In this document: positions 26,701-35,108 of the stretch, one piece after another
Layout: each line of letters starts with the position of its first letter
Position numbering within the stretch: the stretch's first letter is position 1
Assembly: GCA_964451365.1 (NCBI GenBank)
Contig: CAYVIB010000002.1
Coordinates: 62,001 to 126,000 of the forward strand
Source: CAYVIB01 sp964451365
GTDB taxonomy: Bacteria > Pseudomonadota > Gammaproteobacteria > Pseudomonadales > Cellvibrionaceae
Direction: 5' to 3'
Length of the DNA: 64,000 bases
The notes under the pieces: generated by a model
Database searches by the model: none
The model's input: the letters and a program-made list of their open reading frames with translations, nothing else
What the model was told of the DNA's origin: nothing
Translations under genes and position numbers: made by a program

Positions 26701-29451
26701 ACGCTGAAACTGGATACATCCGCGCCCGGCGATTTTGCCATCGAGCTGGTGGACGAACAGGGCCTTAAGGTGGCACGGGTACGGTATTCCGTGGTCGGGC
26801 ACGGCAACCTGGCGGGCAAGCTCGACAAAAATGCGGAATTACAGCTAAAGCTCAACAAGAGCGATTACAAGCCGGGCGAGGAAATCGAACTCAGCATCCG
26901 CGCGCCCTATCTCGGCGCCGGCCTGATTACCATTGAAACCGATAAAGTCGAAACCTGGAAGTGGTTTAATACCGACAGCGAAAGCAGCGTCCACCGCATT
27001 CGCATTCCCGATCACCTGGAAGGCGGCGCGTATCTGCATGTGGCGCTGGTTCGGGATATCAATTCGAAGGAAATTTTCTCCAGCCCGTTAAGTTACGCGG
27101 TGGAATATTTCAGCCTGGATAAAAGCAGCCGCCAAATCGATATCGATCTCAACGTACCGGAAATCACCAAACCGGGCGAAAGCATGACGATTGAGTACAG
27201 CACTTCCACCCTATCGCGCATAGCGGTATTTGCCGTGGACGAAGGCATTCTGCAGGTGGCCAATTACAATTTGCCGAAGCCACTGAATTTCTACCTGAAG
27301 AAAAAAGCCCTGGGTGTGACCACTTGGCAAATTATGGACCTGATTTTGCCGGAGTTTGATGTGCTGAAAGCCCTCTCCGCCGCCGGCGGCGATACCTACG
27401 GAAAAGAGCTTGCGCTGGCGGCAAAAAACCTCAACCCTTTTCAGCGCAAAACCGACAAACCCGCCGTTTACTGGTCCGGCATTATCGAAGCCGGCCCGCA
27501 AACACGCACGGTCAACTTCGATGTGCCGGATACCTTCAGCGGCACGGTGCGGGTAATGGCCGTGGCCGTTTCGGAAAAAGCACTGGGAAGCGGGCAAAAA
27601 AGCGCGCTGGTCCGGGGGCCGTTTGTTATTTCGCCGCAGGTGTTGACCAGCACTGTACCCGGCGATGAATTTAAAGTGGTGGTCGGCGTCAGCAATATCG
27701 TCGAAGGCTCCGGCGAGAATGCCGAAATTAACGTGCAGCTCGAGGCTTCGCCCCACTTGCGGGTAATCGGCGATTCGTCGGCAACGCTGTCAATTGATGA
27801 AGGCAGCGAAGGCAAGGCGTCTTTCAACATTAAAACTCTGGAAAAACTGGGCGCCGCCGAACTTACATTTACCGCCACCTATAAGAACCAAAGCTTATCG
27901 CGCGGCGCGAGTTTAAGTATACGGCCGGCAACCCCTTATCGCAGCAGCTTTATCAGCGGTTACGAAAAGGATGGCGATGCGGGCCTGAAAGTGCGGCGCG
28001 ACCTGTATGCCGAACTGGCAAGTAATCATGTTTCCGCCTCGGCATCGCCCCTGGTCCTGGTGGACGGCCTGACGAATTACCTGGAACACTTCCCCCACGG
28101 CTGTACCGAACAGGTGGTAAGCCAGGTATTCCCGCTGGTTGGGTTGATGTCCCACCCCGCGTACGGTCCCCACGTGGAAAATGTGCAGCAACATTTCTCC
28201 CAGTTGATCAGCAAGCTGGCGGAACGGCAAACCAATAACGGCGGCTTTAACTTCTGGCCGGGCAGCAGCGAAGTCGCCGAGTATCCTTCGGTTTACGTCG
28301 CGCACTTTTTGATTGAAGCGCAAAACCAGGGCTTTGCCGTGCCTTCGTCAATGCTGCAGCGTGTGCAGGCCTGGCTGCGGGAATATTCGACCACCGCGGC
28401 GAGCGATATCTACCAGGCCCGCGTGCGCGCCAATGCCATCTACCTGCTTACCCGCATGGGTATGGTAACCACCAACGCACTGGTGGATTTGCAGGACTCG
28501 CTCGAAAAGCAGTTTGGCGATGAAAACTGGCAATCCGACCTGGCTGCCGCTTATATGGCGGCAAGTTACTCGCTGTTGAAAAACAGCGATATGGCGGAAA
28601 AACTTATCGATAACTATCGTCTTTCCCATACGGACCGAAAATCCTACACCGATTTCGATTCCGTGCTCACCCAGGACAGCCAATACGTCTTTTTACTGGC
28701 AAAACATTTCCCCGAGCGGGTAAAAAGATTGAAAGGTGACGATATTCTCGGTTTAACGGAAAAAGTATTTCGCGGCGAGTACAACACTATCGCGGCAGCC
28801 TACACCGTACTGGCGCTGGGCGCCTACAGCGAACTCGCGCTGCCGCAAGCGTCGGCGGAGAATATTACCTTTAAAGCCTCTCTTGAAAACGCAAGCGAAA
28901 AACTACTGCAAACGGTTTTTGAACCGTTTGCCAGGGCCGCTTATCCGGTGGAAGCGGAACAAATCGAAATTGAAGGCAACGCTCCGCTGTTTTATCTCGA
29001 TGTGCAAACCGGCTACGACAAGCGCGCGCCCGCCGAGCCTGTGCGACAAAACCTGGAAGTGGTGCGCACCTTCCTCGACAGCAACGGCAACGAAGTTACC
29101 ACCTTTGAGCAGGGCAAGGAACTGACGGTGCGCCTGCGCGTGCGCACGCTGGACGGCGAGTATCGGACAAACGTGGCGGTAGTGGATTTACTACCCGGCG
29201 GATTCGAAGTGGAGCGTGAAAGCGTGACCCGCACCGCTCACGGCTGGCAACCGGATTACGTCGATATACGCGAGGACCGGGTGGTTTACTACGGCAGCTT
29301 TGACTCGAATGTAAGGGAGCTGACTTACAAGGTCAAACTGACCGCTGCCGGTAGATTTATCGTGCCGCCCACGCATGCGGAATCCATGTACGACCGCTCG
29401 GTCCGCGCATCCACCGTGGCAAGTGCGTTTACTGTTACCGCGTCGCAATGA
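23713..29451 (+). CDS. Bacterial alpha-2-macroglobulin family protein
   Basis: Large periplasmic protease trap, 1912 residues, that covalently captures attacking proteases. A single transmembrane anchor (about 36-54) near the N-terminus replaces the lipobox usual in E. coli YfhM. Repeated macroglobulin beta domains follow. The thioester motif is intact as HGCTEQVVSQVFPL (Cys about residue 1464), followed by the alpha-alpha toroid (complement-like) domain and a receptor-like C-terminal domain. A bait-like MG segment precedes it. The start has AAGG about 7 nt upstream. It is coupled by a 4-bp overlap to pbpC, the standard arrangement linking protease defence with peptidoglycan repair. Confidence 0.93.
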   Translation: MKLLKNFLCTVFGRVSWSAPAWLNRLNHLRHKSPLAFWVVPALLLAAAIGWIYYTNLPKPWLLEAEMYAPEPAADHVGAEPNSLVMVFTYRDGANREQREQPRAVTSPARLDLIGKVIKEGVRLSPAKPGEWRWTGENTLEFKPETDWPAATEYTITVDKSIFAPEAELASNTFNFVTPPLQANIQSIEFYQDPQETSVRRVISTINFTHPVDPQSLKESITLAMRPSDSSVGTEPVPFQFSLNYSPTSRQAYLQSEPVELPENTNYMHLTISEGVKSSLGGEGLARKVTGRVVIPDISSYLKLEDSGVQIVRNESDEPEQVLSLVFTDEINEEELLSKLNVYLLPDTYKNKKTYWNSVAQVDNNVLQASKKVELNPIPNERDYSPRYSFKLNVPVNRGLYVKIDGGLRSINQFVRKTPTDVLLHTPEYPREVKIAGEGSVLTFSGSHQLRVLTRGVPALKYSIGRVLDGQLNHLITQSYGDISSPNFSNWSFNEQNLAEFSETIVDLAMKHPKEANYSSMDLSPWLNANDDNTGLFFVNVEAWDKKNNRPLYGAQDKRLIMITDLGVVLKSNANGSHEIFVQSVHTGQPVANAEVALLGKNGLPLLTQQTGSDGHAGFPAFNNSRDEDTPVVYTIRSGDDTSFIPYNRATRQLQLSRFDIGGEYSWANQDVQLKAYGFSSRGIYRPGDNVELGFIVKNADLGNVEGVPLEWRIFGPRGNKIKSQKVMLPKFGFLDVQFETDTIFDTGAYRAAIYLIQDRNRYRELGSTEFSLEEFQPDTLKINSRFVNVKPNGWSSKPGLELQVGLENLFGLPAQDRKLEATMRVRPATFAFPQYQPWSFKDPYGESEENRLTIDEELPPLRTNNEGKATYNLDLARFKGGTYRLDVTVEGFDQAGGRSVTSHNSILISPLQSLVGVKADGDLNYINLDRDRSLEFIAIDNELNKIARENLQLRRLEIQQVSTLVKQPNGTYQYQSVEREKVIRTEDFNIPLEGQTLKLDTSAPGDFAIELVDEQGLKVARVRYSVVGHGNLAGKLDKNAELQLKLNKSDYKPGEEIELSIRAPYLGAGLITIETDKVETWKWFNTDSESSVHRIRIPDHLEGGAYLHVALVRDINSKEIFSSPLSYAVEYFSLDKSSRQIDIDLNVPEITKPGESMTIEYSTSTLSRIAVFAVDEGILQVANYNLPKPLNFYLKKKALGVTTWQIMDLILPEFDVLKALSAAGGDTYGKELALAAKNLNPFQRKTDKPAVYWSGIIEAGPQTRTVNFDVPDTFSGTVRVMAVAVSEKALGSGQKSALVRGPFVISPQVLTSTVPGDEFKVVVGVSNIVEGSGENAEINVQLEASPHLRVIGDSSATLSIDEGSEGKASFNIKTLEKLGAAELTFTATYKNQSLSRGASLSIRPATPYRSSFISGYEKDGDAGLKVRRDLYAELASNHVSASASPLVLVDGLTNYLEHFPHGCTEQVVSQVFPLVGLMSHPAYGPHVENVQQHFSQLISKLAERQTNNGGFNFWPGSSEVAEYPSVYVAHFLIEAQNQGFAVPSSMLQRVQAWLREYSTTAASDIYQARVRANAIYLLTRMGMVTTNALVDLQDSLEKQFGDENWQSDLAAAYMAASYSLLKNSDMAEKLIDNYRLSHTDRKSYTDFDSVLTQDSQYVFLLAKHFPERVKRLKGDDILGLTEKVFRGEYNTIAAAYTVLALGAYSELALPQASAENITFKASLENASEKLLQTVFEPFARAAYPVEAEQIEIEGNAPLFYLDVQTGYDKRAPAEPVRQNLEVVRTFLDSNGNEVTTFEQGKELTVRLRVRTLDGEYRTNVAVVDLLPGGFEVERESVTRTAHGWQPDYVDIREDRVVYYGSFDSNVRELTYKVKLTAAGRFIVPPTHAESMYDRSVRASTVASAFTVTASQ

Positions 29452-31793
29452 AAAAACGTTGTTTATGGGCGGCCGTTGCCGGCACGGCATTTACCGTAAT
29501 TGCCGCCCTTCTCTGGCTGGCCTGCCCGAAGCCGGAGCTGCAACAATACCAGAGCTGGTCACGCGCCTGGTATGACAGCTCCGGCAAATTATTGCGCATC
29601 GAACTGGCGGACGACGATCGCTATCGCCTGTATCAGCCGATAGAAAATATTTCACCGCTGCTGATCGAAACAACGCTGCTTTACGAAGACCGGCATTACT
29701 ACGATCATTGGGGAATTGATGTTCCGGCCATCTTCCGCGCCTTCTGGCAGACGTACATCAGCGGCGACCGAAGAATCGGCGCCTCCACCATTACCATGCA
29801 GGTGGCGCGCTTGCGCTGGCATATTGACTCCAGCACACTGGGCGGTAAATTTGTGCAAATACTGCGGGCAATTCAACTTGCCCGGCATTATTCGAAGGAC
29901 GAGATTCTCGAAGCTTATTTAAACCTCGCGCCATATGGCCGCAATATCGAAGGTATCGGCGCGGCGAGCCTGATTTACTTCGATAAAAAAGCCGCTGATT
30001 TGAGCTTTCCCGAAGCGCTGACACTGAGCGTGATTCCGCAAAACCCCAACAAACGCAACCCCGCGAGCGAAACAGGATTCAAGAACCTGGGCGTTGCGCG
30101 ACACAATCTTTTTGAACGCTGGCTGGAAATAAAACCGGAATACCAGTCCCGGCGCGCGGTTATTGAAATGCCATTACGTGTGCGCAGGCTTGAGGACCTG
30201 CCTTTTTATGCGCCACATTTTATTGACCACCTCGCGCACCACCACCCTGCCCGACGCGAACATGAAATTAACACCAGCCTGCAGCTTACCCGGCAGTTAA
30301 CACTGGAAAAAGTTCTGCAAAAGTATGTTGAGACAAACAAACACAAGGGTATATACAACGCCGCATTAGCCTTACTCAATTACCAAACCATGGAAGTGGA
30401 AGCCATGGTCGGGTCTGCCGATTTCCACGATCCCGCCATCGCCGGCCAGGTGAATGGCACTACCGCCAAGCGCTCCCCCGGCTCGACACTAAAACCTTTT
30501 GTTTACGCATTGGCTTTCGACCAGGGGCTGGTCCACCCGATGAGCATGATGCGGGACGCGCCGTTGCGCTATGCCGCCTTCACACCGGAAAATTTCGATA
30601 AAAAATTTCTTGGTCCACTGCTGGCGAAAGAAGCACTGGCTTTGAGCCGCAATGTTCCGGCCGTTGAACTACAAGCGCGGCTGGGTGATTCCAGTCTTTA
30701 CGAACTGATGCAAACCGCCGGCGTATCGCCATTGCGGGACAAGAACCACTACGGCCTGGCGCTGACACTTGGCGGTGCGGAAGTCACCATGCTGGAACTG
30801 GTAAAACTCTATGCCAGCCTGGCCAATCGCGGAAAATTACAGGAACTTGCGTTTGTATCGGGCGCACAAAAAAATAAAGAAGCGGCGCAACTATTCAGCG
30901 AGGAAGCCGCCTTTATGACACTGGATATCCTGAGGGGAATCGAGGCGCCCTCCAACTCCGATTACGCCAGGCAAAAACTGCAATACGATGTGGCGTGGAA
31001 AACCGGTACGTCCTGGGCCTTTCGCGACGCATGGGCCGTCGGCGTCAGCGGTCCCTGGGTTATGGCGGTTTGGGTGGGCAACTTCGATGGCCAGGGCAAC
31101 AAAGCGTTTGTCGGTCACACCGCCGCGGGGCCGTTGCTGTTCAATGCATTTACCGCCATTCAACAGGACAGCAACTGGAAACTGGAAAAGAAAATCAACC
31201 CCGACAATATGAACCTGGAAAAAATCGATATGTGCCGCGCCACCGGTGACCTGCCCGGAAAATATTGCCCACGCACCGCCGGCACCTGGTTTATTCCCGG
31301 CGTTTCGCCCATCAAAGTCTCCTCCGTTTATCGCCGCCTTCCAATTGATAAAAACACCGGCTTAAGATTATGCAACCTGGATTCAAAGAACCTGGAATAC
31401 AAGGTATTCGAATTCTGGCCGTCGGACCTGATGCGCATATTCCGCCAGGCGGGCATATCTCTCAACACTCCGCCATCGTATGACGCTTCCTGCAGCCTGG
31501 ACGAACGCAACACCTTGGGTGGGGCACCGAGAATTGTTTCCCCCCAACCGGCCTTGAATTATGTTATTCCGATAACCAACGTCAATTCGGCGGAAATGGA
31601 AGTACCCTTTTCCGCTGTGGTGGACTCCGACGTGGAAGAACTTTTTTGGTTTGTGGACAGGGAATATATCGGCAAGGTTAAAGCAGGCGAAACACTATTT
31701 TGGCCGGGTTCGCCCGGGGAATATATTGTCAAGGCCGTGGATAATATCGGGCGGGCTGCCGAAGCGCGAATAAAGGTGTTAACCACAAATTAG
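29448..31793 (+). CDS. pbpC: Penicillin-binding protein 1C
   Basis: Bifunctional peptidoglycan synthase, 781 residues. N-terminal signal anchor; glycosyltransferase (GT51) domain with catalytic Glu in YEDRHYYDHWGIDVPA (about residue 79) and the second motif GASTITMQVARL; transpeptidase domain with SxxK in SPGSTLKPF (about 346), SxN as SRN and KTGTS (about 517). The C-terminal BiPBP_C domain, with its characteristic QPALNYVIPITN start, ends the protein. The partner is the upstream alpha-2-macroglobulin. Confidence 0.96.
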   Translation: MKKRCLWAAVAGTAFTVIAALLWLACPKPELQQYQSWSRAWYDSSGKLLRIELADDDRYRLYQPIENISPLLIETTLLYEDRHYYDHWGIDVPAIFRAFWQTYISGDRRIGASTITMQVARLRWHIDSSTLGGKFVQILRAIQLARHYSKDEILEAYLNLAPYGRNIEGIGAASLIYFDKKAADLSFPEALTLSVIPQNPNKRNPASETGFKNLGVARHNLFERWLEIKPEYQSRRAVIEMPLRVRRLEDLPFYAPHFIDHLAHHHPARREHEINTSLQLTRQLTLEKVLQKYVETNKHKGIYNAALALLNYQTMEVEAMVGSADFHDPAIAGQVNGTTAKRSPGSTLKPFVYALAFDQGLVHPMSMMRDAPLRYAAFTPENFDKKFLGPLLAKEALALSRNVPAVELQARLGDSSLYELMQTAGVSPLRDKNHYGLALTLGGAEVTMLELVKLYASLANRGKLQELAFVSGAQKNKEAAQLFSEEAAFMTLDILRGIEAPSNSDYARQKLQYDVAWKTGTSWAFRDAWAVGVSGPWVMAVWVGNFDGQGNKAFVGHTAAGPLLFNAFTAIQQDSNWKLEKKINPDNMNLEKIDMCRATGDLPGKYCPRTAGTWFIPGVSPIKVSSVYRRLPIDKNTGLRLCNLDSKNLEYKVFEFWPSDLMRIFRQAGISLNTPPSYDASCSLDERNTLGGAPRIVSPQPALNYVIPITNVNSAEMEVPFSAVVDSDVEELFWFVDREYIGKVKAGETLFWPGSPGEYIVKAVDNIGRAAEARIKVLTTN

Positions 31794-31824
31794 AAAGAAA
31801 CACTTTTGTTAGTCCGCACCTGAA

Positions 31825-32487
31825 TTATTTCAACGCTTGATATGAAACGGAATCAAATTTAACGGCAAGATTTTCACGGGATGGCGACTGCGCTTCAAAA
31901 CCCACTTTCAAGTCCGGAAATCGCGACGCCGGTATTATCCGGTCCCGTTCCCAATTTTCACCATCCGGCGAACTTGAAAAAACCAACGCGCCGTTTTCTT
32001 TCCTCACTTCCAGAAACACACTGTTGGTGGTTTCCTTCGAATAATAAGCCACATCGCCCAGTCCATCAGTTACGGCATTCATTACAGTGCCGTAATCACC
32101 GGAGCCCATGACTTCAAACAGATACTTTGCCCAGCGCCCCGGATCACTGTACACGACAAGCGCTCCCCCATCGTATGCCTGCTTCGAATCAAAACTCACT
32201 CTGGCGGAAAGTACAAAATCGCCCTCCGGCTCCAGTAACAACACAGGTGATTTGAAGTTTTTGTCCTTACCGTCCACCGACACATAAAGATCATCGCCCC
32301 CGGCCGGGTGAAAAATCACGCCGGAACCCGATTTTTCATATTTCCCGGCTTTCCGCAACCAGTAAAGCTCGCGATCCCCAAGCGATTCGAGCTTCAAACT
32401 GGTCGGCACTAAATCCAGGGCCGACACCGGGCCGGCCAGCAGCGACAACAAAAACCCAATAAGCAAACCTGATCGTACCTGCTTCAT
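31825..32487 (-). CDS. Exported DUF1349-like protein
   Basis: 220 residues from ATG 32487, which has GGAGGG just upstream; 70 extra codons upstream in frame have no such signal. Sec signal peptide (ends about AGPVSA), then a concanavalin-like beta-sandwich of the DUF1349 family: GDFVLSARVSFDSKQAYDGGALVVY, the KYLFEV and FLEVRK strands, and SSSPDGENWERDR. This fold often binds or processes carbohydrate, but no catalytic residues can be assigned. It faces pbpC tail-to-tail, 31 bp away. Confidence 0.7.
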   Translation of the reverse strand: MKQVRSGLLIGFLLSLLAGPVSALDLVPTSLKLESLGDRELYWLRKAGKYEKSGSGVIFHPAGGDDLYVSVDGKDKNFKSPVLLLEPEGDFVLSARVSFDSKQAYDGGALVVYSDPGRWAKYLFEVMGSGDYGTVMNAVTDGLGDVAYYSKETTNSVFLEVRKENGALVFSSSPDGENWERDRIIPASRFPDLKVGFEAQSPSRENLAVKFDSVSYQALK

Positions 32488-32620
32488 ACTTCCCTCCAAC
32501 TGAATTTCCCCTACCATAGCGAACGATCGGCTCCAAGCCTTGTATAAATGCGAATAGAGCCCCTTCCTGGTAGGGAGAGGCACTTTATTACAGGGGGAAC
32601 AAGGACGAACGGGAACCTCC

Positions 32621-32989
32621 TCAACCAATCCCCAATTTTTCTTCTCCCTGCCTAATCGCCCTGTTACGCCACTTGGCAATAATGAACACATTGGCAAAGT
32701 GCAGAAACCCGATCACCAACAGCACCAGCCCGATTTTCCTGCTCAGGAATTCAATGGAATCCCTCAGCGATCCGACAACCTCATCGCTCTGCAGGGCCAT
32801 CAGAATGTAGCCCAGGTTAATCAGGTAAAAACCAACCACCAGCATATGGTTAACCGAGTGCGCCAGGCGCTCATTACCGCCAAAGCTGTCCACCAGGAAG
32901 ACCAGCCCGTTCCTGCTGAGGGTGCTGGCGACCCAGACGGTCATGGCGATACTCGCTATCAGATACACGATATAACTGGATTCAATCAT
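32621..32989 (-). CDS. Small integral membrane protein, unknown
   Basis: 122 residues with three predicted membrane helices (about 5-27, 45-68, 85-106) and a short basic tail. It contains GNERLAHSVNHMLVVGFYLINLGYILMAL, a conserved-looking pattern with His and Asn in helix 2. No domain is recognised. It lies between the DUF1349 gene and the AraC regulator on the same strand, with a gap of about 170 bp to each. Confidence 0.65.
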   Translation of the reverse strand: MIESSYIVYLIASIAMTVWVASTLSRNGLVFLVDSFGGNERLAHSVNHMLVVGFYLINLGYILMALQSDEVVGSLRDSIEFLSRKIGLVLLVIGFLHFANVFIIAKWRNRAIRQGEEKLGIG

Positions 32990-33157
32990 TTGTTCTTCTC
33001 CTCAAGGTAAAAAATGTGCGTTGACGGAGGAACAATACGTCTTTTGGCAAGCCCTCGATTCCTGAATGATCATAAAGGAACAAAAATCCATGGCATCCTT
33101 GTAAATCAAGGACTTATTGATATTCCTGAATGATAATCGGGGAACCGGGAAAGCGGA

Positions 33158-34147
33158 TTAACGGAAATTTCCCGGCGGTTGCCCGGTAATCTCCCGAAAG
33201 GCGGCGTAGAAGTTGGACTGGGACTTAAACCCCACCTCCAAACTGATCGACAGGATTGAGGCGTTTTGATCGCGTTTCAACAAACGCTTGGCCTCCTCGA
33301 CCCGTTGCAGGCGAATATAGCGGGAGAAGTTCATGCCGAAGCGGGTGTTGATCAACTCGGACAACTGGTGGCTTGAAAGCCCCATCTCGTCCGCCACCAT
33401 GGCCAGGCTGAGGTTTTCGTTTTGGTAGATCCCGGCCTGCATCAACGACTCCAGCTTGGCTGTACAGGCATCAACATCAACATTCTTCAGGGTCGAGTTT
33501 CGATAACTGAGGGTCATTACCTCGCTGAGCTCGGTCAGCAGATCCGGCCAGATAATAAAAGACGCGGTAACAAGAATAAAAGCCAAGCCAATGCCATTGG
33601 AGTAAAAAGCATAAAAATACCAACTATCCACGTAAGACACAGAGAAACCCAGGATTAAAATAATCAGCGCCATAACCGCGAACAAGCCAAAAAAGAATAA
33701 CTCCACCCCAAACCGTTTACGGTGAGCGCGCAAACGGTAAACAATGTTGACCAGCCAAAGGCAATACCCGGCTCCAATAAGAAACGCCAAAGGGACGGCC
33801 ACTTTTCTGTTAACGTAAAATACCGATATCAGCGGTGCCAGATGCAGCAGGTCGAGCCAGCCGGGCCGAACTTCCGGAAACAGTACCGACCGGGCAAAAA
33901 AGTAAAACATCGGCGGCACAAGAAAAAGTACCACCCGATAACCGAGCGTGTTAAGAAGATCTCCCCCGGCCAAAAAATATTGCAGGTGCATTAACTGCAA
34001 ACCGCCCAGCCCCGCCAGCAACGCAAAACAACTGCCAACTGCAAACCAGGATTTATTGACGTTTTTCAGAAAGAAAAAATAGATCGCGAAAAATATTGCG
34101 GCGACAACAATAGAGAACCCGATATTGATTATGCTTAACGTATTCAA
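33158..34147 (-). CDS. Membrane-anchored AraC-family transcriptional regulator
   Basis: About 329 residues. Seven to eight N-terminal membrane helices (residues 1-215) are followed by an AraC-type double helix-turn-helix (about 230-328): LSLAMVADEMGLSSHQLSELINTRFGMNFSRYIRLQRVEEAKRLL and SILSISLEVGFKSQSNFYAAFREITGQPP. TTG at 34147 is preferred: it has GAAGGAAG 7 nt upstream and overlaps the TGA of the upstream glycosylase gene. ATG at 34180 is an alternative. It probably senses a membrane or periplasmic signal; targets unknown. Confidence 0.82.
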   Translation of the reverse strand: MNTLSIINIGFSIVVAAIFFAIYFFFLKNVNKSWFAVGSCFALLAGLGGLQLMHLQYFLAGGDLLNTLGYRVVLFLVPPMFYFFARSVLFPEVRPGWLDLLHLAPLISVFYVNRKVAVPLAFLIGAGYCLWLVNIVYRLRAHRKRFGVELFFFGLFAVMALIILILGFSVSYVDSWYFYAFYSNGIGLAFILVTASFIIWPDLLTELSEVMTLSYRNSTLKNVDVDACTAKLESLMQAGIYQNENLSLAMVADEMGLSSHQLSELINTRFGMNFSRYIRLQRVEEAKRLLKRDQNASILSISLEVGFKSQSNFYAAFREITGQPPGNFR

Positions 34148-34662
34148 ATTAACGCTTCCTTCTTTAAAACCTGCCGCCACATTTTCAACTTCTGCTCGAA
34201 AGAAACGCTCGCATTTGCCGGGCTGGTGGAAGGCAGCACCAGCATCTCCACTTCGCGAATCCGTTGTTTCTTCAACACATGCAACCTGAAAAGCCGCTGC
34301 ACGGATTTGCCGTTAAAACAAACGGTTTTAATATTCGGCCACTTATCCAGGAACCGCTCAAAATCATTGGCGATCAGCGTCACTTCATTAATAGCCGAGT
34401 CGAGGCTCCCTATTCGTTCACACTGCTCCAGCACATCCCACAAGGCAATGTTCGCCTGCTGCAGTTTGTTGAGTCGTTGTTTGTATGATAAATCAGACGA
34501 CGCGCCGGCCAGTTCGCCCATAATCCGCCAGAATGAATTTCTACCGAACGCGTAATATTGCTGTGCAGCAAGAGACGCCTCACCGGGCATGGAGCCAAGA
34601 ATCAATAACCGCGCATTGGAATTAACGACGGGAGGAAATGCTTTTTTTAACCCAACACTCAT
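34144..34662 (-). CDS. DNA-deoxyinosine glycosylase (uracil-DNA-glycosylase superfamily)
   Basis: 172 residues. Removes hypoxanthine, formed by adenine deamination, from DNA. Family marks are LLILGSMPGEASLAAQQYYAFGRNSFWRIMGEL at the N-terminus and the C-terminal LPSTSPANAS, as in TIGR04274. It shares a stop/start overlap with the AraC gene. It is short, single-domain and intact. Confidence 0.87.
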   Translation of the reverse strand: MSVGLKKAFPPVVNSNARLLILGSMPGEASLAAQQYYAFGRNSFWRIMGELAGASSDLSYKQRLNKLQQANIALWDVLEQCERIGSLDSAINEVTLIANDFERFLDKWPNIKTVCFNGKSVQRLFRLHVLKKQRIREVEMLVLPSTSPANASVSFEQKLKMWRQVLKKEALI

Positions 34663-34847
34663 TATTTAAACCGGAATAAATATTTATTTTTTTGCCAAAT
34701 GGCGCTGCGGGAATGATACCCGATGAAATATTTTTGGCCCCCGTTTCTCAAAAAATAATTTTTCGCGCTGCAACATACATCAGCAAATGCTTTTTTACAA
34801 AACCAGACCCATCCTTTCCGGCATATAAAAAATCCTACATAGTTTTT

Positions 34848-34899
34848 TTGACAATATGCATAAAGTTCAATTGACAATATATAGATACCGGCGTATACA
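34848..34899 (+). promoter_or_regulatory. Strong sigma-70-like promoter of the xylanase gene, with a repeated TTGACAATAT
   Basis: TTGACA (34871-34876) and TATACA (34894-34899) are 17 bp apart, close to consensus. TTGACAATAT occurs twice (34848 and 34871), 23 bp apart. The xylanase ATG is 209 bp downstream, implying a leader of about 200 nt. The rest of 34663-34847 is AT-rich with no supported gene; a 97-codon minus-strand frame there has no gene-like features. Confidence 0.6.
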
Positions 34900-35050
34900 T
34901 GAACGGGTGCCAGGCGATTAATAATAACAGCAGCAGTATGGCGCTTGATGAACAAGCATGTTTGCGTTAACAGGATTCGCAGCCTCCAAAAGCCCCGTAA
35001 GAGGTTATCAGGGAGAACGAAAAGGAAGTCACTCTATAAGGCATCCGACG

Positions 35051-35075
35051 AAGAACGACATCCCCTGTTGTTCTT
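35051..35075 (+). other. Leader hairpin upstream of the xylanase gene
   Basis: AAGAACGACA and TGTTGTTCTT pair over 10 bp (one G-U) around the loop TCCCC. It ends 33 nt before the xylanase ATG. It could stabilise the mRNA leader or regulate it. The ribosome-binding site AGAGG lies between hairpin and start. Confidence 0.45.
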
Positions 35076-35108
35076 TAACTTACAAAAAACAAAAAGAGGT
35101 ATCTCTGT

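Noticed and set aside
34662..34955. 97-codon minus-strand ORF
   Set aside because: AT-rich, overlaps the promoter region, no support.
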